A DNA stretch of 19,723 nucleotides, taken from assembly GCA_008016945.1 (NCBI GenBank), contig SSGN01000192.1:1-19723 (forward strand). Reading direction: 5' to 3'. Origin of the DNA: Flavobacteriales bacterium (GTDB lineage Bacteria > Bacteroidota > Bacteroidia > Flavobacteriales > PHOS-HE28). Shown piece by piece: positions 14,215 to 19,723 of the stretch (its first letter is position 1; each line of letters starts with the position of its first letter). The notes under the pieces were generated by a model. That model was not told where the DNA came from. It saw only the letters and a program-made list of their open reading frames with translations, and ran no database searches. A program made the position numbers and the translations under genes.

Positions 14215-16092
14215 ATTCATGCTCACCAGGAACTCCTCGTTGCTCTTCGTGCCCTCCATGTGCTTCTTCACGAACTCCATGGCCTCCACACTGTTCATGT
14301 CGGCCAGGTGCTTGCGCAGGATCCAGGTGCGTTGCAGAACGTCCTTGTGGTGCAGGAGATCGTCGCGGCGGGTGCCGGAGCTGAGGATGTCGATGGCCGG
14401 GAAGATGCGTCGGTTGCTGATCTTCCGATCCAGCTGCAGTTCCATGTTGCCCGTGCCTTTGAACTCCTCGAAGATCACCTCGTCCATCTTGCTGCCGGTA
14501 TCCACCAGTGCCGTGGCGAGGATGGTGAGGGAACCTCCGTTCTCGATCTTACGGGCAGCACCGAAGAAGCGCTTGGGTTTCTGCAGCGCATTGGCATCCA
14601 CACCGCCGCTGAGGATCTTGCCGCTGGCGGGTTGCACGGTGTTGTACGCGCGGGCCAACCGGGTGATGGAGTCCAGCAGGATCACCACGTCGTGGCCGCA
14701 TTCGGTAAGGGCTTTCGCCTTCTCCAGTACGATGCCGGCCACGGCCACATGGCGCGAGGCGGGTTCGTCGAAGGTGCTGGCGATCACCTCGGCGTTCACG
14801 CTGCGGGCCATGTCGGTCACCTCTTCGGGCCGTTCGTCGATCAGCAGTACGATCAGGTACACCTCGGGGTGGTTGGCGGCGATCGCGTTGGCCACATCCT
14901 TCAGCAACACCGTTTTCCCGGTCTTGGGTTGGGCCACGATCAAGCCACGCTGGCCCTTGCCGATGGGGGCGAAGAGGTCCAGCACACGCATGCTGATGTT
15001 GGTGTCCTTGCCAGCGAGGTTGAACTTCTCGTCGGGGAAGAGCGGGGTGAGGAACTTGAACGGTACCCGATCGCGCACCCACTCCGGATCGCGGCCATTG
15101 ATCACGTCCACTTTCACCAGCGGGAAGAACTTGTCGCCCTCGCGCGGTGGCCGCACATAGCCGTGCACCGTGTCGCCCAGCTTGAGGCCGTATTGCTTGA
15201 TCTGCTGCTGGCTCACGTACACATCGTCCGGCGAAGCGAGGTAGTTGTAGTCGCTGCTGCGCAGGAAGCCGTAGCCCTCGGGCATCACTTCCAGCACGCC
15301 CTCGGTCTCTACGAAGGCCTCGAAGTTGAACTGCTCGCGCTGCGGCTGTTGTTGCTGCCGTTGCTCCTGGCGTTGCTGGTCGCGGTCGCCGCGCTGTTGG
15401 TCGTTGCGTTGCTGGTCGCGATCACCGCGTTGGTCGCGCCCTTGCTGGCGGTCGCGCTGCTGATCGCGTCGGTCCTGAGCGCCCTCGTTGCGCGGTTGCT
15501 CCCGTCGGTCCTGCGGGTTCCGGTCGTTGCGCTGTTGGTCGCGGTCGTTCCGCTGCTGGTCGCGGTCTTGGCGTGGCCCTTGGTCCGTGGGGCGTGTGGG
15601 CTGATCGTTCCGCTGTTGGTCGCGGTTCGGGTTGCGTTGCGGGTCGTGCGGGATCCGTTCGCGGCGTGGGCGTTCTGGGTGGCGCTGTTCCCGGGAGAGT
15701 GGGGGCGGCTCCAGTGCTGTGGTGTTCGCACCACCGGCCACGTTGCCGGGGGCATCCGCCTCGTCGCCATCCTCGTCATCGTCTTCCTCTTCGTCATCCT
15801 CGTCATCGTCCTCGTCCTCATCCTCATCACCGGCATCTGCAGGTGGCAGCGGCACGGGATCAGGTGCCGGTACGATCTCGTCGGCCGTGGCAAGGGCTGT
15901 CATGTCCTCATCGTCCCCCACGAATTCCGGGCCGATGGGCTTGGATTTCGCCGCCTTGCTCTCCTGGGCTTCCAGGATCTTGTTGATCAGATCCTGTTTC
16001 TTGAGCGTATCGGCCTTCTTCAGGTTCAACTCGCGGGCGATCTCCTTCAGTTCGGAGAGCTTCATGCCGCTAAGTGCGGTCTGGTCGTGCAT
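14209..16092 (-). CDS. rho: Transcription termination factor Rho with long disordered insertion
   Basis: This is a 627-residue Rho (E. coli 419). A Rho_N/SAP-like helical domain at about 8-45 ([15 protein letters not shown]) is followed by a low-complexity insertion: a nearly pure Asp/Glu block at 88-113, then a strongly basic and polar part at about 140-255 built from variants of RDQQRND. The RNA-binding cold-shock-like domain starts near 256 ([20 protein letters not shown]) and the ATPase follows with Walker A AQPKTGKT at 387-394, [14 protein letters not shown] and the [13 protein letters not shown] segment. Rho is a hexameric RNA helicase that ends transcripts. Bacteroidota Rho proteins are known for such insertions. 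The gene is divergent from DUF4293, the usual neighbour in this phylum, and has two hairpins in its leader. Confidence 0.97.
   Translation of the reverse strand: MHDQTALSGMKLSELKEIARELNLKKADTLKKQDLINKILEAQESKAAKSKPIGPEFVGDDEDMTALATADEIVPAPDPVPLPPADAGDEDEDEDDDEDDEEEDDDEDGDEADAPGNVAGGANTTALEPPPLSREQRHPERPRRERIPHDPQRNPNRDQQRNDQPTRPTDQGPRQDRDQQRNDRDQQRNDRNPQDRREQPRNEGAQDRRDQQRDRQQGRDQRGDRDQQRNDQQRGDRDQQRQEQRQQQQPQREQFNFEAFVETEGVLEVMPEGYGFLRSSDYNYLASPDDVYVSQQQIKQYGLKLGDTVHGYVRPPREGDKFFPLVKVDVINGRDPEWVRDRVPFKFLTPLFPDEKFNLAGKDTNISMRVLDLFAPIGKGQRGLIVAQPKTGKTVLLKDVANAIAANHPEVYLIVLLIDERPEEVTDMARSVNAEVIASTFDEPASRHVAVAGIVLEKAKALTECGHDVVILLDSITRLARAYNTVQPASGKILSGGVDANALQKPKRFFGAARKIENGGSLTILATALVDTGSKMDEVIFEEFKGTGNMELQLDRKISNRRIFPAIDILSSGTRRDDLLHHKDVLQRTWILRKHLADMNSVEAMEFVKKHMEGTKSNEEFLVSMNG
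15334..15645 (-). repeat. Degenerate in-frame RDQQRND-coding repeat region within rho
   Basis: The part of rho coding residues about 150-253 consists of imperfect copies of an 18-21 base unit coding for variants of RDQQRND, read on the plus strand as repeated CGCTGTTGGTCGCGGTC-like blocks. Unit number is likely to vary between strains through slippage, always in steps of three bases if the frame is to be kept. Confidence 0.75.
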
Positions 16093-16118
16093 GCGACGAT
16101 CGGATGAGGTTGGGAGAT

Positions 16119-16155
16119 GGACCTTCGGGGTCCGGCGGGAAGCCCATCGGGCTTC
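16119..16155 (-). promoter_or_regulatory. Tandem hairpins in the rho 5' leader
   Basis: Two perfect inverted repeats stand 5 bases apart, 27 bases upstream of the rho ATG: GGACC-N5-GGTCC (16119-16133) and GAAGCCC-ATC-GGGCTTC (16139-16155). Neither is followed by a T-run. Since they lie between rho and the promoter region of its divergent neighbour they would fold in the rho leader RNA, where they could take part in autoregulation; that role is inferred. Confidence 0.5.
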
Positions 16156-16291
16156 GGTGTTCAGAAAGGAAAAGATGAAGATTCGGAAAGAGGGGGGACC
16201 AGATCAGCGACCGTTGAGAACGGGCGGTGGTCCGACTGGAATGCGGTGCAATGTTAAGACGATCCGGGTAATGTGTGTACAGCCATTGCCA

Positions 16292-16299
16292 TAGTTTCG
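16292..16299 (+). promoter_or_regulatory. Candidate -7 element for the DUF4293 gene (TAGTTTCG)
   Basis: One base off TAnnTTTG, 25 bases before the ATG at 16325. No clear -33 TTG is found at the right distance. Confidence 0.35.
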
Positions 16300-16324
16300 C
16301 GGCGCCTTTTCAACGGCACGATCC

Positions 16325-16801
16325 ATGTGGCAGCGTAAACAGACCGTTTTCCTCGTATTGGCGGCACTTTCGGCCGTGGCGACCTGGTGGTTCCCGGTGG
16401 CCACCTACCTGCGTGGGCAGGACTTGTTCCGCTTCAGCACCACCGGCTTGTACAAGGCCGATGGCACCGAGGTGGTCGATGTGGCCCTGAAGGTCCCTTT
16501 CAGCGTGTTGTTCACGGTGATCGCGGTGGCCCTGGTGGCCTGCATCTTCTTCTATGCGAACCGCCCGCGCCAGGCACGGTTCGTTCGCGGCACCTACCTC
16601 ATCACCTTGGGCGCCATCGCGTTCCTGTTCATCACGGACAACTCCATCTCGTCATTCCTGGAGGATGGTGTCGGCCGGGTGAGCAGCAGCTACGGGGTGT
16701 CGTTCTTCCTGCCGTTGGCCACGTTGCTCTTCAGTTTTCTCGCCGAGCGGGCCATCAGGGCCGACGAGGCGTTGGTGCGGAATGCGGACAGGCTGCGCTA
16801 A
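16325..16801 (+). CDS. DUF4293 family membrane protein
   Basis: This 158-residue protein has four predicted membrane helices (roughly 8-28, 58-76, 90-105, 124-142) and the family-typical ends: MWQRKQTVFLVLAAL at the N-terminus and ADEALVRNADRLR at the C-terminus. DUF4293 is found in Bacteroidota, typically divergent from rho as here, which is the strongest support for the assignment. Function is unknown. Its stop overlaps the stop of the convergent crotonase gene by 4 bases. Confidence 0.85.
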   Translation: MWQRKQTVFLVLAALSAVATWWFPVATYLRGQDLFRFSTTGLYKADGTEVVDVALKVPFSVLFTVIAVALVACIFFYANRPRQARFVRGTYLITLGAIAFLFITDNSISSFLEDGVGRVSSSYGVSFFLPLATLLFSFLAERAIRADEALVRNADRLR

Positions 16802-17568
16802 CCCTTCGCTACGGCGGCCTTGAACTTCGCGATGGCCGCGCGCGTGAAGTCGCTCAACACCAACCGACCGCTGATCCGGGCACGTTCGATCAGGAGTTGA
16901 TCCCAATCCTCGGTGCCCTTCCACATCACCCGCTTCAGTTCGGCCATGGCCTCCGGGCTGTATGCGGCCAGCTCCTTGGTATGCGCATCGATGCGGGCAT
17001 CCAGCGCTTCTAAGGTGGGGAAGGCCTCGGCGTACAGACCACGCGTCACGCACCAGTCAGCCTCGCGCCGTAGGTTGGGTGAGGCGCTCAATAAGCCGAA
17101 GGTCCCGCTGCCCACCTTGCGTTCCACGGCGGGCCCCACCACGAAGGGGCCGATGCCGATGGCCAGTTCGCTGAGGCGCGCGCTGGCCTTCTCGTGGGCA
17201 TAGGCGATGTCCACGGCACAGGCCAGGCCCACGCCGCCACCCACCGTATGGGCATGGATACGGCCGATCACCAGCACGGGCGCCTTACGGATGGCGTTGA
17301 TCACATGGGCGAACCCGCTGAAGAACGCCAATCCCGTGGCCGCGTCGCTGATGGATACCAGTTCATCGAAGCTGGCACCGGCGCAGAAGGCCTTTTCCCC
17401 ATCGCTACGCAGGACGATCACACGCACCTCGGGGTCCTTGCCCATGGCGGTGATGGCATCGGCCAGCCCGCGAAGGATATGGCCGGGCAGGCTGTTGCTC
17501 TTCGGGTGGTGGAAGGTGACCGTGGCGATCCCTCCGCTCACCGTGCTGTTCACATAACCGTCGCTCAT
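16798..17568 (-). CDS. Enoyl-CoA hydratase/isomerase (crotonase) family protein
   Basis: This 256-residue protein has the crotonase fold signature: the CoA-binding and first oxyanion segment KAFCAGASFDEL at 59-70 and the second oxyanion segment HTVGGGVGLACAVDIAYA at 107-124. Compared with rat mitochondrial hydratase, the residue matching the catalytic Glu144 is Gly114, while the one matching Glu164 is kept as Glu134 (RLSELAIGIGP). Hydratases need both, so isomerase or another crotonase reaction, or altered chemistry, is more likely than plain enoyl-CoA hydration. No fatty-acid, leucine or phenylacetate degradation genes are nearby to narrow the role. It converges on DUF4293 with a 4-base overlap and is divergent from the DUF937 gene. 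Confidence 0.87.
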   Translation of the reverse strand: MSDGYVNSTVSGGIATVTFHHPKSNSLPGHILRGLADAITAMGKDPEVRVIVLRSDGEKAFCAGASFDELVSISDAATGLAFFSGFAHVINAIRKAPVLVIGRIHAHTVGGGVGLACAVDIAYAHEKASARLSELAIGIGPFVVGPAVERKVGSGTFGLLSASPNLRREADWCVTRGLYAEAFPTLEALDARIDAHTKELAAYSPEAMAELKRVMWKGTEDWDQLLIERARISGRLVLSDFTRAAIAKFKAAVAKG

Positions 17569-17625
17569 GATGTTGCGTTCTTGAGCACAAAGGTCGGGAT
17601 CATCGTCATTCGGTGTGACGTTTCG

Positions 17626-17633
17626 TACCTTGC
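17626..17633 (+). promoter_or_regulatory. Possible -7 element for the DUF937 gene (TACCTTGC)
   Basis: Two positions off TAnnTTTG (TTGC for TTTG), 41 bases upstream of the ATG at 17675, within the 106-base divergent spacer with the crotonase gene. Weak on its own. Confidence 0.25.
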
Positions 17634-17674
17634 TTCGTCTCGAAGGTCAGGTTGAACAACGAACAGCAGAACGC

Positions 17675-18100
17675 ATGCTCGATAAGATCATCAATACGCT
17701 GCAACAACAAGCAGGTCCGGAACTCATCAGTCGGTTCGGGCTCAATGAGAAGCAGGTGGGGGGCACTTGGGGTGCCACGGCGGATAGCCTGAAGGAGGCC
17801 ATAGGCGGAAGCGATGGCTTCGGGCTGGACGATGTACTCAGTCTTTTCAGCAATGGCACGAACAGCGCCGGAGCCGATGGCCTGTTGAAGAACATCGGTG
17901 GCTTGCTCGAGAACAAGTTGACCGGACAGGTGGGACTCGATGCGGGTAAAGCCAGTGGCGTGGCGGGTATGTTGCTACCCATGCTCACCGATCTGGTGTC
18001 CAAACACGTGGGTGGGGATGCCAAGAACCTCCAAGCCTTGCTGGGGGATGGTGGCCTGGCCAATATGGCGAAGGGCTTCTTGGGTAAGCTCTTCAATTAG
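17675..18100 (+). CDS. DUF937-like protein
   Basis: This 141-residue protein is soluble and rich in Gly, Leu and Asn, with alternating amphipathic helices: LDKIINTLQQQAGPELISRFGL, a GLDDVLSLFSNG segment, then LLKNIGGLLENKL and VAGMLLPMLTDLVSKHVGGDAKNLQALLGDGG. This repeated helix-Gly arrangement fits the DUF937/YidB-like family, whose role is unknown. I chose ATG 17675 because the family-like sequence starts there; the frame is open from 17615 but the extra 20 residues look unrelated and cover the promoter candidate. The TAG stop at 18098-18100 is itself part of a 4-base direct repeat flanking the adjacent mobile-element candidate, so the native 3' end lies directly against the insertion. Confidence 0.78.
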   Translation: MLDKIINTLQQQAGPELISRFGLNEKQVGGTWGATADSLKEAIGGSDGFGLDDVLSLFSNGTNSAGADGLLKNIGGLLENKLTGQVGLDAGKASGVAGMLLPMLTDLVSKHVGGDAKNLQALLGDGGLANMAKGFLGKLFN

Positions 18101-18291
18101 GGGTGCCTCGAAGAACCTCGAACGGATGGCGCGCACCGCTATCATTCGTCCAGACGAGGCGCTCCGAAGAGAGGATACTGGATCGAAGTATCCGACTGAG
18201 GAGCAACAAAGTATGGGCGAATGAGAGCAAGCGATGATCGCTGTGCTTCTTGCTCATGAACGCCGTCGGAACGAGGTTCTTCGAGGTACCC
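18101..18291. mobile_element. Putative 191-bp MITE-like element with 20-bp terminal inverted repeats and TTAG target duplication
   Basis: The two ends, 18101-18120 (GGGTGCCTCGAAGAACCTCG) and 18272-18291, are reverse complements at 19 of 20 positions, and a second block of complementarity continues inward (18125-18131 with 18261-18267). The element is bounded on both sides by TTAG (18097-18100 and 18292-18295), as expected of a target-site duplication. It has no room for a transposase and no ORF, so it would be non-autonomous. A four-base YTAR-type target such as TTAG is known for IS5-group transposases; that link is inference. Inside are smaller stems: GGATACT-N7-AGTATCC (18173-18193), GCTCC/GGAGC around it, and GAGCAAG/CTTGCTC (18225-18255). 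If transcribed, it would fold into one branched RNA; a structured RNA is the main alternative. Confidence 0.6.
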
Positions 18292-18314
18292 TTAGGGTCG
18301 TCCAAAGGTGTACG

Positions 18315-18350
18315 GGCTCGCCCTGTCCCTCTGGGTGGGGCGAGCCTTAT
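18315..18350 (+). terminator. Strong GC-rich hairpin, possible terminator
   Basis: GGCTCGCCC at 18315-18323 pairs perfectly with GGGCGAGCC at 18338-18346, and CCC/GGG inside the 14-base loop can extend it. TTATT follows on the plus strand. It would suit termination of the DUF937 transcript before the 191-bp insertion pushed it away. The short T-run makes it a weak intrinsic terminator. Confidence 0.45.
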
Positions 18351-18398
18351 TGAGCCGGTGATGAAGATCCGGCCGAGCTTAGCGATCTGGACCACTGG

Positions 18399-18449
18399 GG
18401 TGATAGCGTGAAAGGGTGCGAGGCATTTCACCTTCTCACGCTTTTCACC
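18399..18449. repeat. Long imperfect stem-loop of unknown role
   Basis: The arms GGTGA-T-AGCGTGA-AAGG (18399-18415) and CCTT-C-TCACGCT-TT-TCACC (18431-18449) give 16 base pairs with one small internal loop and one bulge, closing a 15-base loop. No T-run follows. It is not coding in any convincing frame and lies 150 bases before the lipoprotein hydrolase gene. Confidence 0.5.
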
Positions 18450-18470
18450 ATTGGATCGACCGGTTCTTTC

Positions 18471-18509
18471 ATGCCGTCTCCGTATTTCTGTACGAGCGGC
18501 ATACCTTGG
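18471..18509 (+). promoter_or_regulatory. Inverted repeat abutting a possible promoter octamer of the lipoprotein gene
   Basis: ATGCCG (18471-18476) pairs with CGGCAT (18497-18502), with CGTA/TACG stacked inside. The right arm runs into TACCTTGG (18502-18509), a weak match to TAnnTTTG about 90 bases before the ATG at 18599. An operator overlapping the promoter is possible but unproven. The rest of 18292-18598 shows nothing codable. Confidence 0.25.
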
Positions 18510-18598
18510 CGCACGTCGAATAGAGCCGTTTGGACATTCAGTAGCGGCCGAAGATGCGCGGCTGTTCGTTCTGGAGGTTCAAGTTGAATGACCTTGCC

Positions 18599-19690
18599 AT
18601 GCACCTGAGGACCCTTGCTTCAACCTTTCCCTTCGTGCTCCTCCTGTTGAGCTCGTGCAACGTGAGCCGGATGATGGAAAGGAAGGCCCTCCGGGCATTC
18701 GAGGAGAACGGTCTGGAGCAGCATGTGTATACCGATGCCCAAGGGCCCCATTTCACCTGGGCCAGCAAGGGCTTGGCCACCGGAACGAAGCCCAAGCTCA
18801 TGCTCGTTCACGGGATCACGGGCAGCAGTGCCATGTGGGCCACCAACCTGTCCGGTCTGGCGCCGCACTTCGACCTGATCGTTCCTGACCTCGTGGGCCA
18901 TGGACGCAGCACCCCGCAGTGGAGCGGGAACAGTGTGGATGTGCAAGTGGCACACTTGGCCTTGCTGTTGGACAGCCTGGGAGTGAACGAGCCGGTATAC
19001 GTGGTGGGGGCGAGCTACGGCGGGGCCATGAGCGCCAACTTCGCCGAACAACATCCGCAGCGTACCCGGGCGCTGGTGATCTACGACGGACCTGCGAGCG
19101 ACTACACCAGCGCGATGGCCGACAGTGTGGCACGGAGCGTGGGTGCGGCCGACGTCGCCGCGCTCTTCGCCCCCACGACCCCCCAGGAGATGTACCGGCT
19201 CATTTCCGTGGCCATGTACGCCCCACCGAAGATGCCGGGCTTCGTGCGGAAACAACTCCTCGAGCGGTATTCGGCGCATCAGGCTTCGTATCAAGGGCTG
19301 TTGTTGGATCTCCTGAAGCACGAACAACGCTATGCACAGAAGCGGTACCTGTGGACCATGCCCGTGTATGTCCTTTGGGGCGAGGGCGACAAGTTGATCC
19401 CACCGGCCGTGGGCCGGGGTATCATGGCCCGCAACGAGTTGCCGGCCGACCATTGGATCGTTGTGCCCCAAGCCGGACATTCATCCAATGTCGAACACCC
19501 CCGGCTGTTCGAGGAACACCTGTTGCGGGTGCTGAAGGATGGCCCCTGCGAGGATCCGGGGCGCCGGAGTGAAGGCCCTTGCACCCTGGAGTACGATCCG
19601 TTCTGTGGCTGCGACGGGAAGACCTATCCGAACCGCTGTGCCGCGTGGCGCGCCGGGGTGCGATTGGTGTCCAAGGGAGAATGCCGTTGA
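18599..19690 (+). CDS. Lipoprotein alpha/beta hydrolase with C-terminal Kazal-like domain
   Basis: This 363-residue protein starts with a lipoprotein signal: hydrophobic residues 9-17 and lipobox LSSC with Cys20. The alpha/beta hydrolase occupies about 60-313: MLVHGITGSSAMW (68-80) for the oxyanion region, VPDLVGHGRS (95-104), nucleophile elbow VGASYGG with Ser139, acid Asp264 in WGEGDKLIP and His294 in AGHSSNVEHP. After KDGPCED comes a Kazal-type module (317-362): C-x7-C-x10-C around DPFCGCDGKTYPNRC, then SKGEC, with the extra Cys of the bacterial CGCDGKTY variant. Kazal modules usually inhibit serine proteases. The module here could stabilise, target, or inhibit; I cannot tell. The frame begins 15 codons earlier at 18554, but ATG 18599 gives a proper signal. 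The substrate is unknown. Confidence 0.88.
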   Translation: MHLRTLASTFPFVLLLLSSCNVSRMMERKALRAFEENGLEQHVYTDAQGPHFTWASKGLATGTKPKLMLVHGITGSSAMWATNLSGLAPHFDLIVPDLVGHGRSTPQWSGNSVDVQVAHLALLLDSLGVNEPVYVVGASYGGAMSANFAEQHPQRTRALVIYDGPASDYTSAMADSVARSVGAADVAALFAPTTPQEMYRLISVAMYAPPKMPGFVRKQLLERYSAHQASYQGLLLDLLKHEQRYAQKRYLWTMPVYVLWGEGDKLIPPAVGRGIMARNELPADHWIVVPQAGHSSNVEHPRLFEEHLLRVLKDGPCEDPGRRSEGPCTLEYDPFCGCDGKTYPNRCAAWRAGVRLVSKGECR

Positions 19691-19723
19691 ACACCCAGCG
19701 CAGAACGATCAACCATCGATCAT

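Noticed and set aside
14260..16107. A 615-codon open frame on the plus strand opposite rho
   Set aside because: It is the complement of a real, fully recognisable Rho; its long run of Val, Leu and Ala arises from codons opposite the RDQQRND repeats and the high GC content. No start context or family match.
19691..19723. Start of another minus-strand gene at the right edge
   Set aside because: The frame from 19712 runs antisense to the lipoprotein hydrolase and has no recognisable domain; the last 33 bases are too short to judge.

Overview
The window looks like a high-GC member of the Bacteroidota, probably an uncultured Flavobacteriales-like lineage. Three things point there: several families typical of that phylum (DUF4293 divergent from rho, DUF4199, a surE - small membrane protein - lpxB cluster, a ComEC without a metallo-beta-lactamase tail, and a Rho with a long disordered N-terminal insertion); short AT-containing motifs close to TAnnTTTG (the Bacteroidota -7 promoter element) just upstream of starts; and an almost complete lack of Shine-Dalgarno sequences. 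The assignment is an inference from gene content, since no rRNA gene is present. LpxB implies a Gram-negative outer membrane.

Layout, left to right. (1) 1-2270: a secreted esterase-like alpha/beta hydrolase, a YeiH/UPF0324 membrane transporter, and a convergent RidA deaminase. (2) 2384-5841: a compact plus-strand run of surE, a small four-helix membrane protein, lpxB (lipid A disaccharide synthase) and a SpoIID/LytB-type secreted protein; the first three genes overlap or abut. (3) 5949-8484: a ThrE-type amino-acid exporter on the minus strand, divergent from a RlmI-type 23S rRNA methyltransferase. (4) 8599-11609: comEC, convergent with a zinc metallo-beta-lactamase-fold hydrolase. (5) 11773-16801: an Mpl-type Mur ligase, then on the minus strand DUF4199, a four-helix-bundle S23-type protein and rho, with the divergent DUF4293 gene. 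(6) 16798-19690: a crotonase-family enzyme, a DUF937 protein, a 498-base gene-poor stretch rich in inverted repeats, and a lipoprotein alpha/beta hydrolase carrying a C-terminal Kazal-like domain.

Most of the window is ordinary chromosomal housekeeping: envelope biogenesis and recycling (lpxB, mpl, SpoIID-like), nucleic-acid processing (rho, rRNA methyltransferase, comEC) and metabolite clean-up (surE, RidA, crotonase). I see no CRISPR array, phage region, toxin-antitoxin pair, rRNA or tRNA. The least explained parts are a probable 191-bp non-autonomous mobile element (terminal inverted repeats plus a 4-bp direct repeat) inserted exactly behind the DUF937 stop codon, further strong stem-loops next to it, the Kazal-hydrolase fusion, and the acidic plus Arg/Gln/Asn/Asp-repeat insertion in Rho. 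I did not find convincing evidence for a new multi-gene system.
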